The position numbers and the translations under genes are program-made. A model generated the notes under the pieces. It did no database searches. It saw nothing but the letters and a program-made list of their open reading frames with translations, and was not told the DNA's origin. From Argopecten irradians (Eukaryota > Mollusca > Bivalvia > Pectinida > Pectinidae), in NCBI RefSeq assembly GCF_041381155.1, contig NC_091141.1, forward strand, positions 27,959,828-28,023,827: a DNA stretch of 64,000 nucleotides, in the 5' to 3' direction. How positions within the stretch are numbered: the stretch's first letter is position 1; each line of letters begins with the position of its first letter. This document shows, in pieces, positions 62,964-64,000 of the stretch.

Positions 62964-64000
62964 CCTATACAATAATGATTTAACTCATACTATATAATAA
63001 TAATGATGTTTAATATATAGATACAGTATGTATATATATCTCATCTGTTCCATTCATTGAGGATAGAGTGTATGTAACATGAAAAATCTATATATACATG
63101 CTGTACATTTCATTTGAGGTGAAAGGTTGATGAAAATTCTTAATATAAACCATAAACACTACCAGTAGATACTCACAAGTAACATCATTATTTCGTATGA
63201 TGAACGTAGGAAAATTGTTTCAAAATATTTTAAATGCCAACATTTACTTTGTTTATTTTCAGCCAGCATGTGTCTTATAATTTCACATGTTTTTCATTGT
63301 GCACAAAGTACATGTAAACAGAGTGCCATTTGTAGGCTAGTATATATATATAGATGCAGCTATTTCATAAATGTGTATAGAAAAACAGCATACTACAATT
63401 ACTGACATTAACAAAACATGATCATTCCGTGTTGATAAGTAATGTGACTTTACATAAAGATAATACTTTCAGCTTTGCATATTTTCTTATAATGAATGAT
63501 GTAAATTATTTAACTAAAATTTCAAATATATCAATTGTCGTGAAATACTTTCTTATAAAAACGTAAAAGATTTGATATGTTTTGTGAACAAGGTTTGAAA
63601 GGAAACCAGCATTCTATACAGACTTACAGCCAAACAAACACAGTTGAGATATCCATGTAACATAACTGGTAAACAAGACTCTTTTTTGGGACCGATCGGT
63701 CAACAAGATGGTCAACAGGTCACAATCTTGAATTTTGATAATAGGAGATTTCAGAAAAGATGGCGATGACGTCACACAAAGGTACATCCGGGCGCTCAAA
63801 GGTACAACTCCGTATAGCCACACATAAACATAGAGGGAAAACAGCCGCTTGCGATGATTGTTTACATTTTATTGTAATAAATTGTACGACAATCCGAGAA
63901 CTATTGCGTTATTTTAATTATAAAAAGGGTAAATAAATATATTTAACAATAATATTTAGATATAAACATCTGGTATTTATATATTTTACTCCGTTTATAC
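62964..64000. other. No gene recognised
   Basis: AT-rich DNA. A - strand frame at 63,614-63,823 has no recognisable domain. See the CRE palindrome at 63,767. Confidence 0.45.
63767..63774. promoter_or_regulatory. Perfect CRE palindrome
   Basis: TGACGTCA within GATGGCGATGACGTCACACA, in a locally GC-richer, CpG-containing stretch (63,690-63,860). It may mark a promoter of a gene outside the window. Confidence 0.3.

Overview
This is an AT-rich animal nuclear window. Split genes with GT-AG introns, abundant short dispersed elements and the gene content point to a mollusc, most likely a bivalve. That placement rests on repeat style and protein resemblance recalled from memory; no search was run. 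Gene models were built by hand, by reading splice sites and checking that exon phases agree.

Layout. Bases 1-3,700 hold a possible partial coding end, a hairpin element and unassigned DNA. A roadblock-type dynein light chain gene (+ strand, 3,960-8,368) follows, with two alternative last exons. From 9,300 to 15,600 there is repeat-rich DNA with no recognised gene. A MATCAP/KIAA0895-family tubulin tyrosine carboxypeptidase gene (- strand, coding 15,648-19,592) has a 5' untranslated exon near 20,426. Two paralogous Cys-loop ligand-gated ion channel subunits then lie head-to-tail on the - strand (A, 23,700-28,111; B, 32,097-40,611). They are separated by a minisatellite of 32-bp units. From 41,000 to 57,000 the window is mostly mobile-element debris: two LINE fragments, a 3.9-kb inverted-repeat structure enclosing a 0.9-kb microsatellite, and several short inverted-repeat element families, some nested. 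A nuclear receptor gene (+ strand, 57,372-61,019) is complete from at least its A/B region to the AF-2 helix. A 0.9-kb terminal-inverted-repeat element with an 8-bp target duplication (62,049-62,955) follows.

The genes do not form one pathway. Dynein light chain and MATCAP both concern microtubules, but nothing links them beyond position. The strongest biology is the channel pair. Both subunits have an anion-channel-like fold signature (loop-C disulfide, SFWI before M2), but lysine at pore position 2', leucine at 6', no proline in the M1-M2 turn, and a Cys-loop without its usual aspartate. Subunit B also lacks, in the model I can build, the exon portion for strand beta-2. The nuclear receptor has an unusual P-box (EACKG) and a D-box two residues longer than usual.
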